From: Isoperla grammatica
Taxonomy: Eukaryota; Arthropoda; Insecta; Plecoptera; Perlodidae
Length of the DNA stretch: 64,000 bases
Assembly: GCA_945910005.1 (NCBI GenBank)
Contig: OX246746.1
Coordinates: forward strand, 29,513,298 to 29,577,297
Reading direction: 5' to 3'
Shown here: in pieces, positions 11,433 to 23,329 of the stretch
Layout of the letters: each line of letters opens with the position of its first letter
Position numbering within the stretch: position 1 is the stretch's first letter
Translations under genes and position numbers: made by a program
Notes under the pieces: model-generated
Database searches by the model: none
What the model was told of the DNA's origin: nothing
Seen by the model: only the letters and a program-made list of their open reading frames with translations

Positions 11433-11906
11433 GTCGTATTATGTCAAGCCTTCCAAAATGGCAAAAATGTCGTCGCAAAATATACTAACCAGACTTTGAA
11501 ATATGCGAGTTAATACGGAAAACTTGGTTTATTTAAAATCAATTTTTCCCATTACGTAAGTTAGATATTCTTCTCGTTGAAGCATTGAGTAGGACGAGAA
11601 AACATTGCAGATTAACGTGTAATTGAGTTCGGTGAGCTACCGCTAATAGTTTGTTTGCTATGACAGGGTAAATAGACGCGCGTACGACATATCGCGTCTC
11701 CCGCCGATGCTAGCGGTACGGGACTAGTAAATGCTACGTCACGACCATAAAAAACGGCCGCGCTCAAGGGAATATTATTAGCTCGAAAATAATGTATAGC
11801 TAATTCCTGGAGTGGGTATGAGGGTTCTAGTTTTCGCTATAATTTTTAAAATAAATCAATAGATGCTATGGATATTAAATAGAGCTAGGGTTTCGATGTC
11901 CTTTAA

Positions 11907-11994
11907 GGAATTGGAATCAGTACAAGAATCGGTATCGGATTGGTAAATAATGGAATCAGAATCGGAGAATTATTGGAACTGTCCCATCCCTAAT
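11907..11994. mobile_element. hAT end remnant
   Basis: GGAATCAG/GAATCGG-type repeats run up to a terminal ...GTCCCATCCCTA, which in reverse reads TAGGGATGGGAC, a hAT-like end. No partner end was found; the TTAA element may have inserted through it. Confidence 0.4.
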
Positions 11995-12132
11995 TTTAAA
12001 TATTTTAATTAAACACTGTGTTTTTGTTGGTTAATTCACTGCTTGAAATGGCTGTAACATCGTTATGCATGCGCCAGTGCCTCTACTTAATCCAAAAGTG
12101 AATAATATATTAAACATGTGTTTTTGTGTTAG

Positions 12133-12282
12133 GTACGGATCAAGCGAGAGGTAGCCAGTGCAATGGTGGAGAAGGGCGTACATGAGAGAGTTCGACTGAC
12201 ACAAATATACGAGAAGAAGAGAGAAAACTTGGAGAGGCAGCATGAACAAGTCCGAACGAATTTCGAGGAGGAGAGAATTCAG
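12133..12282 (+). CDS. Penultimate coding exon of a coiled-coil protein gene
   Basis: 150 bp, phase 0 at both sides, between acceptor ttttgtgttag and donor CAG|gtaacg. It encodes 50 residues including EKGVHERVRLTQIYEKK and ENLERQHEQVR, a charged heptad-like helix that predicts a coiled coil. It joins in frame to the exon at 12624. The upstream exons must lie left of the window, because the preceding 12 kb is transposon DNA. The family is not certain; a long C-terminal helix like that of phospholipase C-beta is one possibility I could not confirm. Confidence 0.75.
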
Positions 12283-12623
12283 GTAACGTAACATTCGCTT
12301 TCAGTGCACAGTCACAACGATTTAACGACCATGTCCCTGCCATTGGATCAGCAAATCGGATCAATATATAGTTTCTGATTACAATCTTTGCACATTTATA
12401 ACTATTAACTACGAATAAAATAGAGCATTTGTTATTATAGAAACCTACCTATAGGATTTGTAAGGGACTGGCTATGATTTCCATGATTGAAAAATTCCAT
12501 TCCATTTAATAGAAAATAAAAATAAAATTTTGTAAAAAAAATGTGTTTGTTGTCAGTGCGGTACAATAAAGATCGTCATCACTACCTAAACATTAAACAA
12601 AAACATACATGATTGTGTTTCAG

Positions 12624-12722
12624 ATACGAGCCAACATTCTTCGTGAATATGAAGGGAAGTATGCCAAGGTGGAAGTAGATCTGACCCCTGCTTCCAGTAG
12701 CACTGACCTGCCAGTCGCGTAG
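12624..12722 (+). CDS. Last coding exon of the coiled-coil protein gene
   Basis: Follows acceptor gtgtttcag, phase 0. It encodes 32 residues, IRANILREYEGKYAKVEVDL and a Ser/Thr-rich tail ending DLPVA, then TAG. The helical pattern of the previous exon continues for about 15 residues before the tail. The 3' UTR should follow, but no clear poly(A) signal could be assigned. Confidence 0.72.
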   Translation: MRANILREYEGKYAKVEVDLTPASSSTDLPVA

Positions 12723-13441
12723 TTTAGCCACTAGGGTACAAATGACCAAAGGTAATAACTTTTTTGTAGACATTGTGAGACATAAATAATTAAATATGAA
12801 TTCTGTGATGATACATTTCACAGAAAGCATCATTTCCCTTCATACCCTCATAGCGTCAATCGCTCAAGGCCGTAGCTCCCTTGGGTGTCAAAATACATAT
12901 ATATGTTAAGTGATATTTGTTATTTATGAGTGCTTGCCTGCGTGTATTGCCGTACGAGGGCATATATAATATAAATATATTATAATAGGGTAGGCCTACT
13001 ATTACTAATTTTGTTTGTATTCCAAAATGCTTCAAAATGCTACACTTGAAAATCTAAGCACATATTTTAAGTTTATTTGAAAATGCTCCCATTGTATTGA
13101 AATTAAATTGTGTATGAAAAGTAAAAATTAAAGGGTGCTGTATAAAAGTTTCGTTCGAGTTCGAAGTTCGATACTTTTTTACTCAAAAGTTCGATTTCTG
13201 TTTGAAACTCTAAATCCAGGGCTCATCCATACCTGAATTAATGACTAATAGTCGGTAATTTAATTTTGTGAAGTTTCTGGGACTATCCATCTACCTTAAT
13301 TGGATTAGTCTTATATAAGAGAAATGAAGTTTAGAACAAACATTTAAAGACTAAACTTTTCATCTCTACTTAGATTACCTTGATAAGTATTAGTGCAACA
13401 GTATAAGATTTGAAATATGGCACTGTTGCAAACTACAGTTG
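12723..13441. other. Probable 3' UTR and decayed repeat
   Basis: No coding signal. Near 13150-13210 there are GTTCGAGTTCGAAGTTCGA words like those in the MITE at 13442-14270, so a fragment of that family is likely. Confidence 0.4.
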
Positions 13442-14270
13442 TAGGGGTGGGCGAACCCAGGATTTGAAGGGTCGAACTCGAACTCGAACTTCATTAGAAA
13501 AATATTCGAACTTCGAACTCGAACTCGAACTTCGAAGGGAAAAAAAAGGAAAAATTGCCACATGACTAAGGATGCCAATCAAATTCTAAATTTGATTTGA
13601 GAAGTAGGATACAAAGACAATTGGGCACCAGGTTAATTAAGATTTGAATGTAATTCTTCAAGATTTACTGACAATTATTAGTTTTAAATAGGCTTGAATA
13701 TAAAAAAAAAAATTAAATTAAATTAAATTCTCATTAATAATATTATCGTCGCTATACAGGCCTAATCTTGCGGAATTTCCACGAATAAATTAAGAAACTC
13801 ATGCTCGAAAATTGTTGTTCTAATCACGTAGTGTTGGCGACAATGGTTTGTACTTTTCATACGTGAGCACCATCTTGCGCGACTTGAATGAACTCCTTGG
13901 ATAAAGAACGCACGGCGGTCGGTAGTAGTACTACTTTACCGACCTTGCGTCACACGAACGACGCGGACGCGAACGTGAGCGCTATCTTGTGGAAAGTGAG
14001 TGAACTCGTTGCATTAAGATCCCATGTACGAGATGTGATTGGTGCGTTCATTCAATAGATCGATTTATTTCCGGTTTCGACTTTTTCGTTCATGCGATCT
14101 GGCGGAAAGTGCGGAAACTCGTTGGACGAAGATCGCGCGTTGCGCGCGTTTTGAATAACGAACTCGGCAAAATGTTGAACTCGAACTTGAATTTTCGAAC
14201 CCGAACTCAGTTCGAACTTGAATCAAGTTCGGTTCGAGTTCGAAAATTCAAACGTTCGCCCCCCCCCCTA
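13442..14270. mobile_element. hAT MITE (TTCGAACTCGAA family)
   Basis: Left end TAGGGGTGGGCGAAC, right end GTTCGCCC...CCTA, flanked by the exact 8-bp duplication tacagttg at 13434-13441 and 14271-14278. The subterminal zones are arrays of GAACTCGAACTCGAAC. 829 bp, no transposase. Confidence 0.88.
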
Positions 14271-14502
14271 TACAGTTGTTAAATATGACAAGTAATTCAT
14301 CTTTGAACCGTTAATAATGGCATGGATGAGGAACCCAACAGCTGACCTTGATGGTGGTAGTGGGTATTTGTAACTTGATTGTTTTCAGAAACGTGTCTTA
14401 ATACCTACAGAACAATAATAGGACGAAACTGTTTCGGCCAGACGTGGCCTTTGTTCTTTAGGCCTATTCAAATTTTTAGAATAAACTATGTATATTACAT
14501 AG

Positions 14503-14971
14503 TAGGGATGTCATAGGGTAGGAAAATTCGGATCCCGTTCCAAACCTTCCAAGAACCGGGTTACCCGAATCCTGAAAGCCTAAATTATGTCATCTTATCT
14601 TGGTTACACCCCCCCCCCCCCCCGAAACCACGCAGTTGAAGGTCGTTCTCTGCCCTTGTCAGCTGCCGGCCGCTGTGTGGGTTGGGCTCTGTGCGGCCGC
14701 TGTGTGGCGAGGGGGGCGGGGGAGGGGAGTGTATATGGCCTCACAGAACTTGCCCGCAGTAATGACAGCGCGTACTAACCAGCGACCAGCTGGCCACGCC
14801 CACAAGCAGGAATTCACTGTAGCTTCAAGGAAAATAGCTGCAGAAATATCGTCGCGTATTTTTTTTTTATTTTTTTATACAAATAATACTACCCGATAAG
14901 GATCCGGATCCTAAAAATGGATTCGGGTAATTTCTGGATCCGGGTAACCCGGGTACCCTATGACATCCCTA
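14503..14971. mobile_element. hAT MITE (GGGTACCC family), copy 2
   Basis: Ends TAGGGATGTCATAGGGTA and its inverse; duplication ttacatag at 14495-14502 and 14972-14979. Shares ATTCGGATCC and AACCCGGGTACCC motifs with the copy at 6700-7142. A C-run lies near 14611. Confidence 0.88.
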
Positions 14972-15265
14972 TTACATAGTGTATTTCATAATATCAATGA
15001 TTCTGACCAAGACTTTTTAAAGTCACTGTTGAATACTGCGCAATGCTCCTAAAAATGCGCTCTGTTGCATTTCATAAATGATCCTCCCCTATCACTGTTG
15101 GTCCAATGTTGTCACAAGACTACACTGACTTTATTTGCTATATGGACTTCATTATCAAACACCCTCTGTGTCATTGGTGACAGTAATCGTTTAGTGTTGC
15201 TTCTATGTGGACTTGTCTGATTGGTGATTGATTGGTGATTATATTTATGGTTTTGTGATTTTCAG

Positions 15266-15406
15266 ATGATTTCAGAAGTTTCTTCTGTGCACTCTGAGCC
15301 TAAGATTAGCAACATAAATCATGAAGATTTCAGCTTTTCCAAGGTTATGAAACGTTCGTCACTACAAACACTCTATGTTTGGGATGTTGCAGCTAAGAAG
15401 ACATGA
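15266..15406 (+). CDS. Possible alternative terminal exon of the coiled-coil gene
   Basis: Behind a good acceptor (ttgtgattttcag) is a phase-0 open stretch of 46 codons starting MISEVSSVHSEPK and ending AAKKT before TGA. It could be joined in frame to the donor at 12282 in place of the exon at 12624, giving a different C-terminus. No homology is recognised, and a chance ORF is possible. Confidence 0.3.
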   Translation: MISEVSSVHSEPKISNINHEDFSFSKVMKRSSLQTLYVWDVAAKKT

Positions 15407-18113
15407 AGACATTTACAACGTTTGGAAGTCTTAACAATCTCAAGGCCTGGATTAAATCAAATTAAGGGCCAGGGGCAAGTACCTTATAGTATTGCTGAAA
15501 CTCAACTAGATTACTGTTCTATGTAGTAGAAGTTCCATAGTAACCCAGTTTGATGAGGTTATTGTCTGGGCTTGTCAAAGAGCCTTGCGGATACGTAGAG
15601 GTTAACATGATTCCGATAATTCTGTCATCACTGTTTGATATAATCATTAGACAACATCATCACTCTCCTTGTAGTTTGTCAGTTCAGTAAGCCTACCTTT
15701 ATCAAATTACATTGCTTGTAGCACAGTGTACTATAGTCCAAGCTTCAAAGTAATGATAATGAGTAGTATTATGTGTGTACATTTGAGATGTGCTCTTCTC
15801 ATAAGAAGGAACTTTCTCAATAGTTGTATTGAATCATGTAGACTTGGCCAATAGTTTAGGCTGTCTGATGCATGTCAACTCCACATACAGCACGGTGTCA
15901 TAGCAGAAGGCAATAATGTGACAATATTGCTTGAGATCAGCTCTACAAGTCTGGTAACCATAGAGTATTTATGAATTAGATTGAAGTATTCTTTGTTAAT
16001 ATTTATATTGTATAGATTCTGTAAATTGTATTTGGTTTTCTTTTTGGCAGTTTAAAGCTAAGACAGTATTTGTGGCCACTTCAAGGTTGGGCGTCCTTAT
16101 ATCTTAAGCCTGCATTTGTTATTTGGTCACCCAGCTATGATGTTGCTTCCCTGGTTCTGTGAGTACCTATTTCAAAACAATTGGTCGACAAATTAGATTT
16201 AGTCATGTATGCCTCCAGTGTTTTCTTTCAAAAGCTCTTCGAGATTTACTAGGGCTAGGTATTGGATTTCATTGCCAACTTTCCCATTTGTCAGTGCGGT
16301 TGAAGGCATAGGCCTAATTGAAATTTCCAAAGAGCTTTATTAAAATATAGCTAGCCTATAATGCTTGCAAGTAGAGAGTAGTCTGCAGGTGTATGGCCTT
16401 TCCCGATACCATGTACTTGTTGGAGTATTCTGCCCTTGCAAAACATGTAAGGTTTGCACAAACTAAACTAAATCTGAAAATAAATTTAGTTTGATAAATT
16501 ATTCTTGTGCTCAATCTTTGAAAATTCACATTTTTACTCCAAGCCATGGCTATGGTGTGCCAGTACAAGAAATATCAATCTGTATAGTACTGTTTGAAGG
16601 TCAAATTACAGGTGATATGCACACCGTCAGTTATTGTACCTGCAGTGGTTGTCATTAGGCCTTGTTTTTGTACTTGGTGTAGGCCGGAAACTCGTGACAG
16701 TGCATTGAACATAGAATAACACTCTAGTGTATCAACAAATCATCAGTAAAATAAGGGTTTCAAATTATATTCTTCCTTCTACAATGGTTTACAAGAGGTA
16801 ACATCGAATGTCTACTAAAAAATTATTTTTCTATCAAATTATCATTTGCTATATGTCTACTTTATGAAGCAAATAAGCAAATAACAACTTCTAATAGAAG
16901 TTGCAGCCTGATTTTCTTAACGTGACACTGCCACACAATCTTGAAGATTGGTGCTATACCACCCCAATAGTGCATCTTTCACGCGACAAAATAACGTAGT
17001 CAGTACTACAACCTGCACAGAGGTAAAAATAAATAACATGGCAGTGTCGCAAAGCCTGCACTGGAGCTCGTAATGCAAGACGAAAACTAATTCTGTGAGA
17101 ATAAGCCAAGATACACCTGAAATCAAACAAGTGCTTTCATAATTTAGTAAGTAAATGAAAATGTAATCACTACATTGTTACTGTGCCATTTATTCCCATA
17201 TATAATTAATATATAGTACATACTAATTACTTTTGTTACTTATGAGTAGTGGTTGACCAGTTTGGAAATTGTATTCACGGTTCATGGTACGTACAACATT
17301 GTCACAGATTCTTCCATGGCTTGGTAGGAACTCCCTTCATATCGAAACTATTTTACACCTTGAGAAGCAGAGCGGCAAATAGTCGCATCAAGCTACTAAG
17401 CACTGCGGGGGTCGACCGTTTACTGGCCTAACTATCGTATTTAGTTTTCCACCTGTCAATCGATCCTAATCCCTTGATCTTGGCATCTCTTTGTGTCGAC
17501 AATTTCCGACTGAACATTTGTCTAGATCGTGAAAGCTCAAACGTATTAGTTTGGTTACTCATCCCTTCCAGTCGGCACTCGCCGGTGATGTTTTGACTCG
17601 AGACCACTCGCCTCTCGTGACAACTCGATGGCTTTCAGAGCGCTGTTTACCGCTTTGCTACTCAAAGTGGAAGATACAAGAGTTAGTGTTGCCTTTGGTG
17701 TGCACTTGTACATTTTTGCCTGGAGTTGTTAATGCCCCCGATGTTAGTCACAGCATGTGGTTGTGGCATTGTAATCAAGGTTGTTTTTGGTGGGGCAAGA
17801 GCATCCTTGCTGTAATTTGTTTATTGAAGAAGACAATCAATTTACTGTTGGCATGGCTACCATTTAGTGGCTGTGTTTAGATTTCAATGTGTTCATTGTT
17901 GAATTAGTAGTCCTAATTGTCAACAGGTTTGACTGTTAGTATTGGCATACCTAGTTATTATAAATGTATCAACTTATTTCAAAGTGCAATCTAGTAGCTC
18001 TATGTGTCAGCAAGTGGCATGCTATATTTGTTGTAGATCTAACTGCAGTTGCAACCTTTTTTTCCATTGAGAGAGGGCGTGATATGTCAAATGTTAGAAA
18101 AATACTCGTAATA
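15407..18113. other. Non-coding stretch
   Basis: About 2.7 kb of AT-rich DNA. Short ORFs (for example 17551-17880) show no domain. No repeats or elements are recognised. Confidence 0.4.
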
Positions 18114-18250
18114 CAGTAGTTCCTTGTTAATTTAAACTGTGAATTCAAATTTTTGTTTAATTGAAATAGTGGCCGAGTTCCTGCAGAAAGTTTGGGTTAT
18201 AAGGCTTAGTGTTAACTGTTAACGTTCTTTTAATTAAAGCGGGACTACTG
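18114..18250. mobile_element. Short pogo/Tigger-like MITE
   Basis: Starts CAGTAGTTCC and ends GGGACTACTG, flanked by TA at 18112-18113 and 18251-18252. The imperfect inverted ends share CAGTAG(T/C)CC and TTAATT. Its right half (from 18175) is repeated at 20754-20828, because the tandem-duplication breakpoint falls inside it. Confidence 0.65.
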
Positions 18251-20753
18251 TATAACATTAATTCCTCCGAGCAGTATTGCTGGCAAGTGGCAACCATTCT
18301 TGTATGGCTTGTTTTTGGAAGGAAGAGGATGCCCCCAACGAAGATGCAAGACTGATGCTCCTGCCAACTCATAATACGCTATACAACCACAAAATAACCA
18401 GTTCACCTCCACAGGAACAAATATGCTTATTTTCATGTGTTAAAAAACATCTCAATACTTAGGGTTTCAATTTATTTTTCGTTACAAGTTGATCAACAGA
18501 TTCTAGTAATGGATTGACTAAGTGTTTATATTTCATACCTTATTGAAACAACACTTTTAAGATGCATACCTGGGTTCTTATCCCAGAAAGTTGATAGGTA
18601 GTTTGCAATTCAGTGTGTGTTAATACATAAGAAATAACCTTAGGATTATCTACATATTATTAAGTTTCAATTTTATTACACAAATACGATTAGGAAAAAG
18701 CTTTGTGGATTATCCGACGTCTGTCAACATTGATTGGTCTCTAATATTACAAATCTAGTTCTGTTTACAAACATAAAGCCAAATGCTCAAGCTTAGCCAC
18801 TTGGGATTTGAGTTTAATGTATTCTGGGTTTGCAAAACAAACCAATCATCTGGCTGTGGCGATCAAGTTTCATGGCAATATGACGATAACCTGTCTTGGA
18901 CATCCAGCTGGTAATGTGTTTAGCAAAATCTCGCTGTTACCACACATACCATCTCACTGTACCATCTCACTATAAGATATTTTCAAAAAATTTCGTTTTT
19001 GATTTCTTTGTACATCAGTACTTGACAAAGAGGTCCAGAAATGTTGGCTAGCCAGTTTCCGTGTGGGGTTGTAAGAGCTGGTTCGAGGTGGAACCCTATT
19101 TGTTGTCGTAAAGGACGTGGGAATGTTTGACAAATGCATTTCAATCGCTAGTAGCGTCAATGGTAGTAGTTTGTCTCAACAAAATACTAGGGGTATTCTG
19201 TCAACCATGGTTTTGGTCCAGTTTTTGCCAGCCAAGCCAAACATTTATCTGAATTACTGATGTCGGTTTTTGTGGGGCTGCTTTGAAAGCAAATGGATCT
19301 TCTTTAGCAGAAAAGCCACCTTGACACTTCCGGTACTGCTATCCATCTTTATGATCAACCGATCGATGTATTTAATTTAACACACAGATTTGTAGCTTAA
19401 TGCAGCTTGACATTTATATATCAAAAGTCAAAACGTACTTTATCCCTTTCAAGAGAGCATCTTTTACTGGTTATAATGTTGAGAGCAAACTTGGTTAACC
19501 CCAACTTGGTTAAAATGTTGTTCTTCTTCCGATGTGAACATTTGCTTCCTGTTGGCGTTGGTTATTATATCATTCTGCAATATGTCATCGGTATTCGGTA
19601 GAGTTACGGAAGTAAAGCAATAATTTTATGCATTTGTAGCAAAAATAAATTTAAAAACTGTGTTTTATAGCTCCTATATAGCAAAAATTATTTTTAAGTT
19701 AACGCACACAAAAATTTATGAAAAACAGTTAAAAATGCACATAAAGCTGGAATGATGCGATATTTTATTCAAGTGAAAATACAACATTCAAGTCATATAG
19801 GCTAGGCCTAGGCTCTGAATGTAATTTTCAAAAGGAAAACATACCTAGGCCCCTAGCCCCCTGCTTATCGTTGGTTATGCCTATGTCTACTTACTTTTGT
19901 AGGCAATCGCGCACCGTGGGATGGTCAGTTTTGTTTAGGGGGATATTTGCATTCAGGCACATTTTTACAATGTCTTGAACAAAACACCTTTTTTCTGTTT
20001 TTGCCTTCCTTTGGTTTTCAATGCACCCCTGAATGGTAGCCTGGTGTTTGATGGCGATATTATTTGCCTTTTCTTTCTTTTCTGTGTGGCCGTGTGTTGA
20101 AATATGTTTGTTTAGGGTGTCTGTTTTTCGCCACTCTTGTCTCATATTACAGATGCCACACATCAAAATACCGGTGTCGCTCACGTAAAAATGATCGTCC
20201 TTGTAACTCGCAGCACGATCTTAAATGTTTATACTTTTATTTCGACCCATGTTAAACGAAGACAGTAGGCTAGGCAAGTCCTACGCCAAAACACTACCAA
20301 AAATGGTACAATATTAGGAACACAACAACTCACGAACACGAAGGAGAATCCTATAGATATGATGGATGTCTGTCTTACTTGTCATGAATCGTGATTATTT
20401 TAACCAAGCTATGCCTTCACTACAGCAGTTTGTTTCCTCTCGCTAGTTGGCTGTTGGTTTCATTCCTCCAGGCAAACTATCCACGAGTCGAAATTGCAAA
20501 GTTTCACGATCGGCGCCGAAGTCGTAATATGACGTCACTCGAAGGGAAGCGTCGCCCAGTAGCGACATCTGTCGGGAAGTGGCAGAGTCAGTCAGTTGTT
20601 CTCGCGCGTTGTACAGAGAACGACCCTCTGTTGACTGTTTTTCAACGTATTTTCACGCAAAAAACAAAAAATCAACGTCGGAACACTTAAAACAATGAAA
20701 CATCACAAGCATTTGCATTTATTTCATTTCATCGCAAAATTGACTCCGTATCG
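18175..20753. repeat. 2.58-kb tandem duplication, copy 1
   Basis: Begins gagttcctgcag and ends actccgtatcg; copy 2 follows head-to-tail at 20754. By eye the copies differ by scattered substitutions and a few small indels, for example cggtattcggtag against cggtag near 19588 and 22172. No LTR, TIR or target duplication borders the unit. It includes a CGGBP1-like ORF on the minus strand. Confidence 0.92.
19895..20250 (-). pseudogene. CGGBP1-like zinc-finger exon, copy 1
   Basis: The minus-strand frame reads KDDHFYVSDTG, then CGICNMRQEW with HISTHGH, a BED/C2H2-type finger, and ends CFVQDIVKMCLNANIPLNK-TDHPTVR. That last block matches the conserved core of the CGG-repeat-binding protein CGGBP1, itself related to hAT transposases. 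The exon stops at a perfect donor, CTACAAAA|gtaagt. The only ATG upstream (20250) meets TAA nine codons later, so the copy looks broken at its 5' end unless translation starts at the Met of ILMCGIC. Later exons were not found. Confidence 0.65.
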
Positions 20754-23329
20754 GAGTTCCTGCAGAAAGTTTGGGTATAAGGCTTAGTGTTAACTGTTAA
20801 CGTTCTTTTAATTAAAGCGGGACTACTGTATAACATTAATTCCTCCGAGCAGTATTGCTGGCAAGTGGCAACCATTCTTGTATGGCTTGTTTTTGGAAGG
20901 AAGAGGATGCCCCCAACAAAGATGCAAGACTGATGGTCCTGCCAACTCATAATACGCTATACAACCACAAAATAACCAGTTCACCTCCACAGGAACGAAT
21001 ATGCTTATTTTCATGTGTTAAAAAACATCTCAATACTTAGGGTTTCAATTTATTTTTTGTTACAAGTTGATCAACAGATTCTAGTAATGGATTGACTAAG
21101 TGTTTATATTTCATACCTTATTGAAACAACACTTTTAAGATGCATACCTGGGTTCTTATCCCAGAAAATTGATAGGTAGTTTGCAATTCAGTGTGTGTTA
21201 ATACATAAGAAATAACCTTAGGATTATCTACATATTATTAAGTTTCAATTTTATTACACAAATACGATTAGGAAAAAGCTTTGTGGATTATCCGACGTCT
21301 GTCAACATTGATTGGTCTCTAATATTACTAATCTAGTTCTGTTTACAAACATAAAGCCAAATGCTCAAGCTTAGCCACTTGGGATTTAAGTTTGATGTAT
21401 TCTGGGTTTGCAAAACAAACCAATCATCTGGCTGTGGCGATCAAGTTTCATGGCAATATGACGATAACCTGTCTTGGACATCCAGCTGGTAATGTGTTTA
21501 GCAAAATCTCGCTGTTACCACACATACCATCTCACTGTACCATCTCACTATTACTATTAGATATTTTCAAAAAATTTCGTTTTTGATTTCTTTGTACATC
21601 AGTACTTGACAAAGAGGTCCAGAAATGTGGGCTAGCCAGTTTCCGTGTGGGGTTGTAAGAGCTGGTTTGAGGGGGAACCCTATTTGTTGTCGTAAAGGAC
21701 GTGGGAATGTTTGACAAATGTATTTCAATTGCTAGTAGCGTCAATGGTAGTAGTTTGTCTCAACAAAATACTAGGGGTATTCTGTCAACCATGGTTTTGG
21801 TCCAGTTTTTGCCAGCCAAGCCAAACATTTATCTGAATTACTGATGTCGGTTTTTGTGGGGCTGCTTTGAGAGCAAATGGATCTTCTTTAGCAGAAAAGC
21901 CACCTTGACACTTCCGGTACTGCTATCCATCTTTATGATCAACCGATCGATGTATTTAATTTAACACACAGGTTTGTAGCTTAATGCAGCTTGACATTTA
22001 TATATCAAAAGTCAAAACGTACTTTATCTCTTTCAAGAGAGCATCTTTTACTGGTTATAATGTTGAGAGCAAACTTGGTTAACCCCAACTTGGTTAAAAT
22101 GTTGTTCTTCTTCCGATGTGAACATTTGCTTCCTGTTGGCGTTGGTTATTATATCATTCTGCAATATGTCATCGGTAGAGTTACGGAAGTAAAGCAATAA
22201 TTTTATGCATTTGTAGCAAAAATAAATTTAAAAACTGTGTTTTATAGCTCCTATATAGCAAAAATTATTTTTAAGTTAACGCACACAAAAATTTATGAAA
22301 AACAGTCAAAAATGCACATAAAGCTGGAATGATGCGATATTTTATTCACGTGAAAATACAACATTCAAGTCATATAGGCTAGGCCTAGGCTCTGAATGTA
22401 ATTTTAAAAGGAAAACATACCTAGGCCCCTAGCCCCCTGCTTATCGTTGGTTATGCCTATGTCTACTTACTTTTGTAGGTAATCACGCACCGTGGGATGG
22501 TCAGTTTTGTTTAGGGAGATATTTGCATTCAGGCACATTTTTACAATGTCTTGAACAAAACACCTTTTTTCTGTTTTTGCCTTCTTTTGGTTTTCAATGC
22601 ACCCCTGAATGGTAGCCTGGTGTTTGATGGCGATATTATTTGCCTTTTCTTTCTTTTCTGTGTGGCCGTGTGTTGAAATATGTTTGTTTAGGGTGTCTGT
22701 TTTTCGCCACTCTTGTCTCATATTACAGATGCCACACATCAAATTACCGGTGTCGCTCACGTAAAAATGATCATCCTTGTAACTCGCAGCATGATCTTAA
22801 ATGTTTATACTTTAATTTCGACCCATGTTGAACGAAGGCAGTAGGCTAGGCAAGTCCTACGCCAAAACACTACCAAAATTGGTACAATATTAGGAACACA
22901 ACAACTCACGAACACGAAGGAGAATCCTATAGATATGATGGATGTCTGTCTTACTTGTCATGAATCGTGATTATTTTAACCAAGCTATGCCTTCACTACA
23001 GCCAGTTTGTTTCCTCTCGCTAGTTGGCTGTTGGTTTCATTCCTCCAGGCAAACTATCCACGAGTCGAAATTGCAAAGTTTCACGATCGGCGCCGAAGTC
23101 GTAATATGACGTCACTCGAAGGGAAGCGTCGCCCAGTAGCGACATCTGTCGGGAAGTGGCAGAGTCAGTCAGTTGTTCTTGCGCTTGTACAGAGAACGAC
23201 CCTCTGTTGACTGTTTTTCAACGTATTTTCACGCAAAAAACGAAAAATCAACGGCGGAACACTTAAAACAATGAAACATCACAAGCATTTGCATTTATTT
23301 CATTTCATCGCAAAATTGACTCCGTATCG
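20754..23329. repeat. 2.58-kb tandem duplication, copy 2
   Basis: Near-identical to 18175-20753 and directly abutting it. The unit ends at ccgtatcg, where the flanking DNA diverges. Confidence 0.92.
22471..22826 (-). pseudogene. CGGBP1-like zinc-finger exon, copy 2
   Basis: Same reading frame and donor as copy 1, with a few substitutions (for example ANISLNK for ANIPLNK, RDYLQK for RDCLQK). An additional TAA appears at codon 5 after the upstream ATG (22826), besides the shared TAA at codon 10. The finger ligands and the VQDIVKMCL core are kept. Whether either copy is expressed is unknown. Confidence 0.62.

Larger units (their letters stand above)
8242..11902. mobile_element. TTAA-flanked element with ~500-bp inverted arms (T2/Kolobok-like)
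   Basis: The left arm, 8242-8744, is the near-perfect reverse complement of 11401-11902. Termini read AGGACATCGAAACCC and are flanked by TTAA at 8238-8241 and 11903-11906, so each end again reads TTAAAGG, as in the element at 3772-5140. The 2.66-kb core carries no DNA transposase; it holds fragments of a non-LTR retrotransposon on the minus strand and unrecognised DNA. The superfamily assignment is inference from the TTAAAGG ends. Confidence 0.85.

Noticed and set aside
17551..17880. A 109-codon plus-strand ORF
   Set aside because: No domain, no splice or conservation signal; composition is like the surrounding non-coding DNA.
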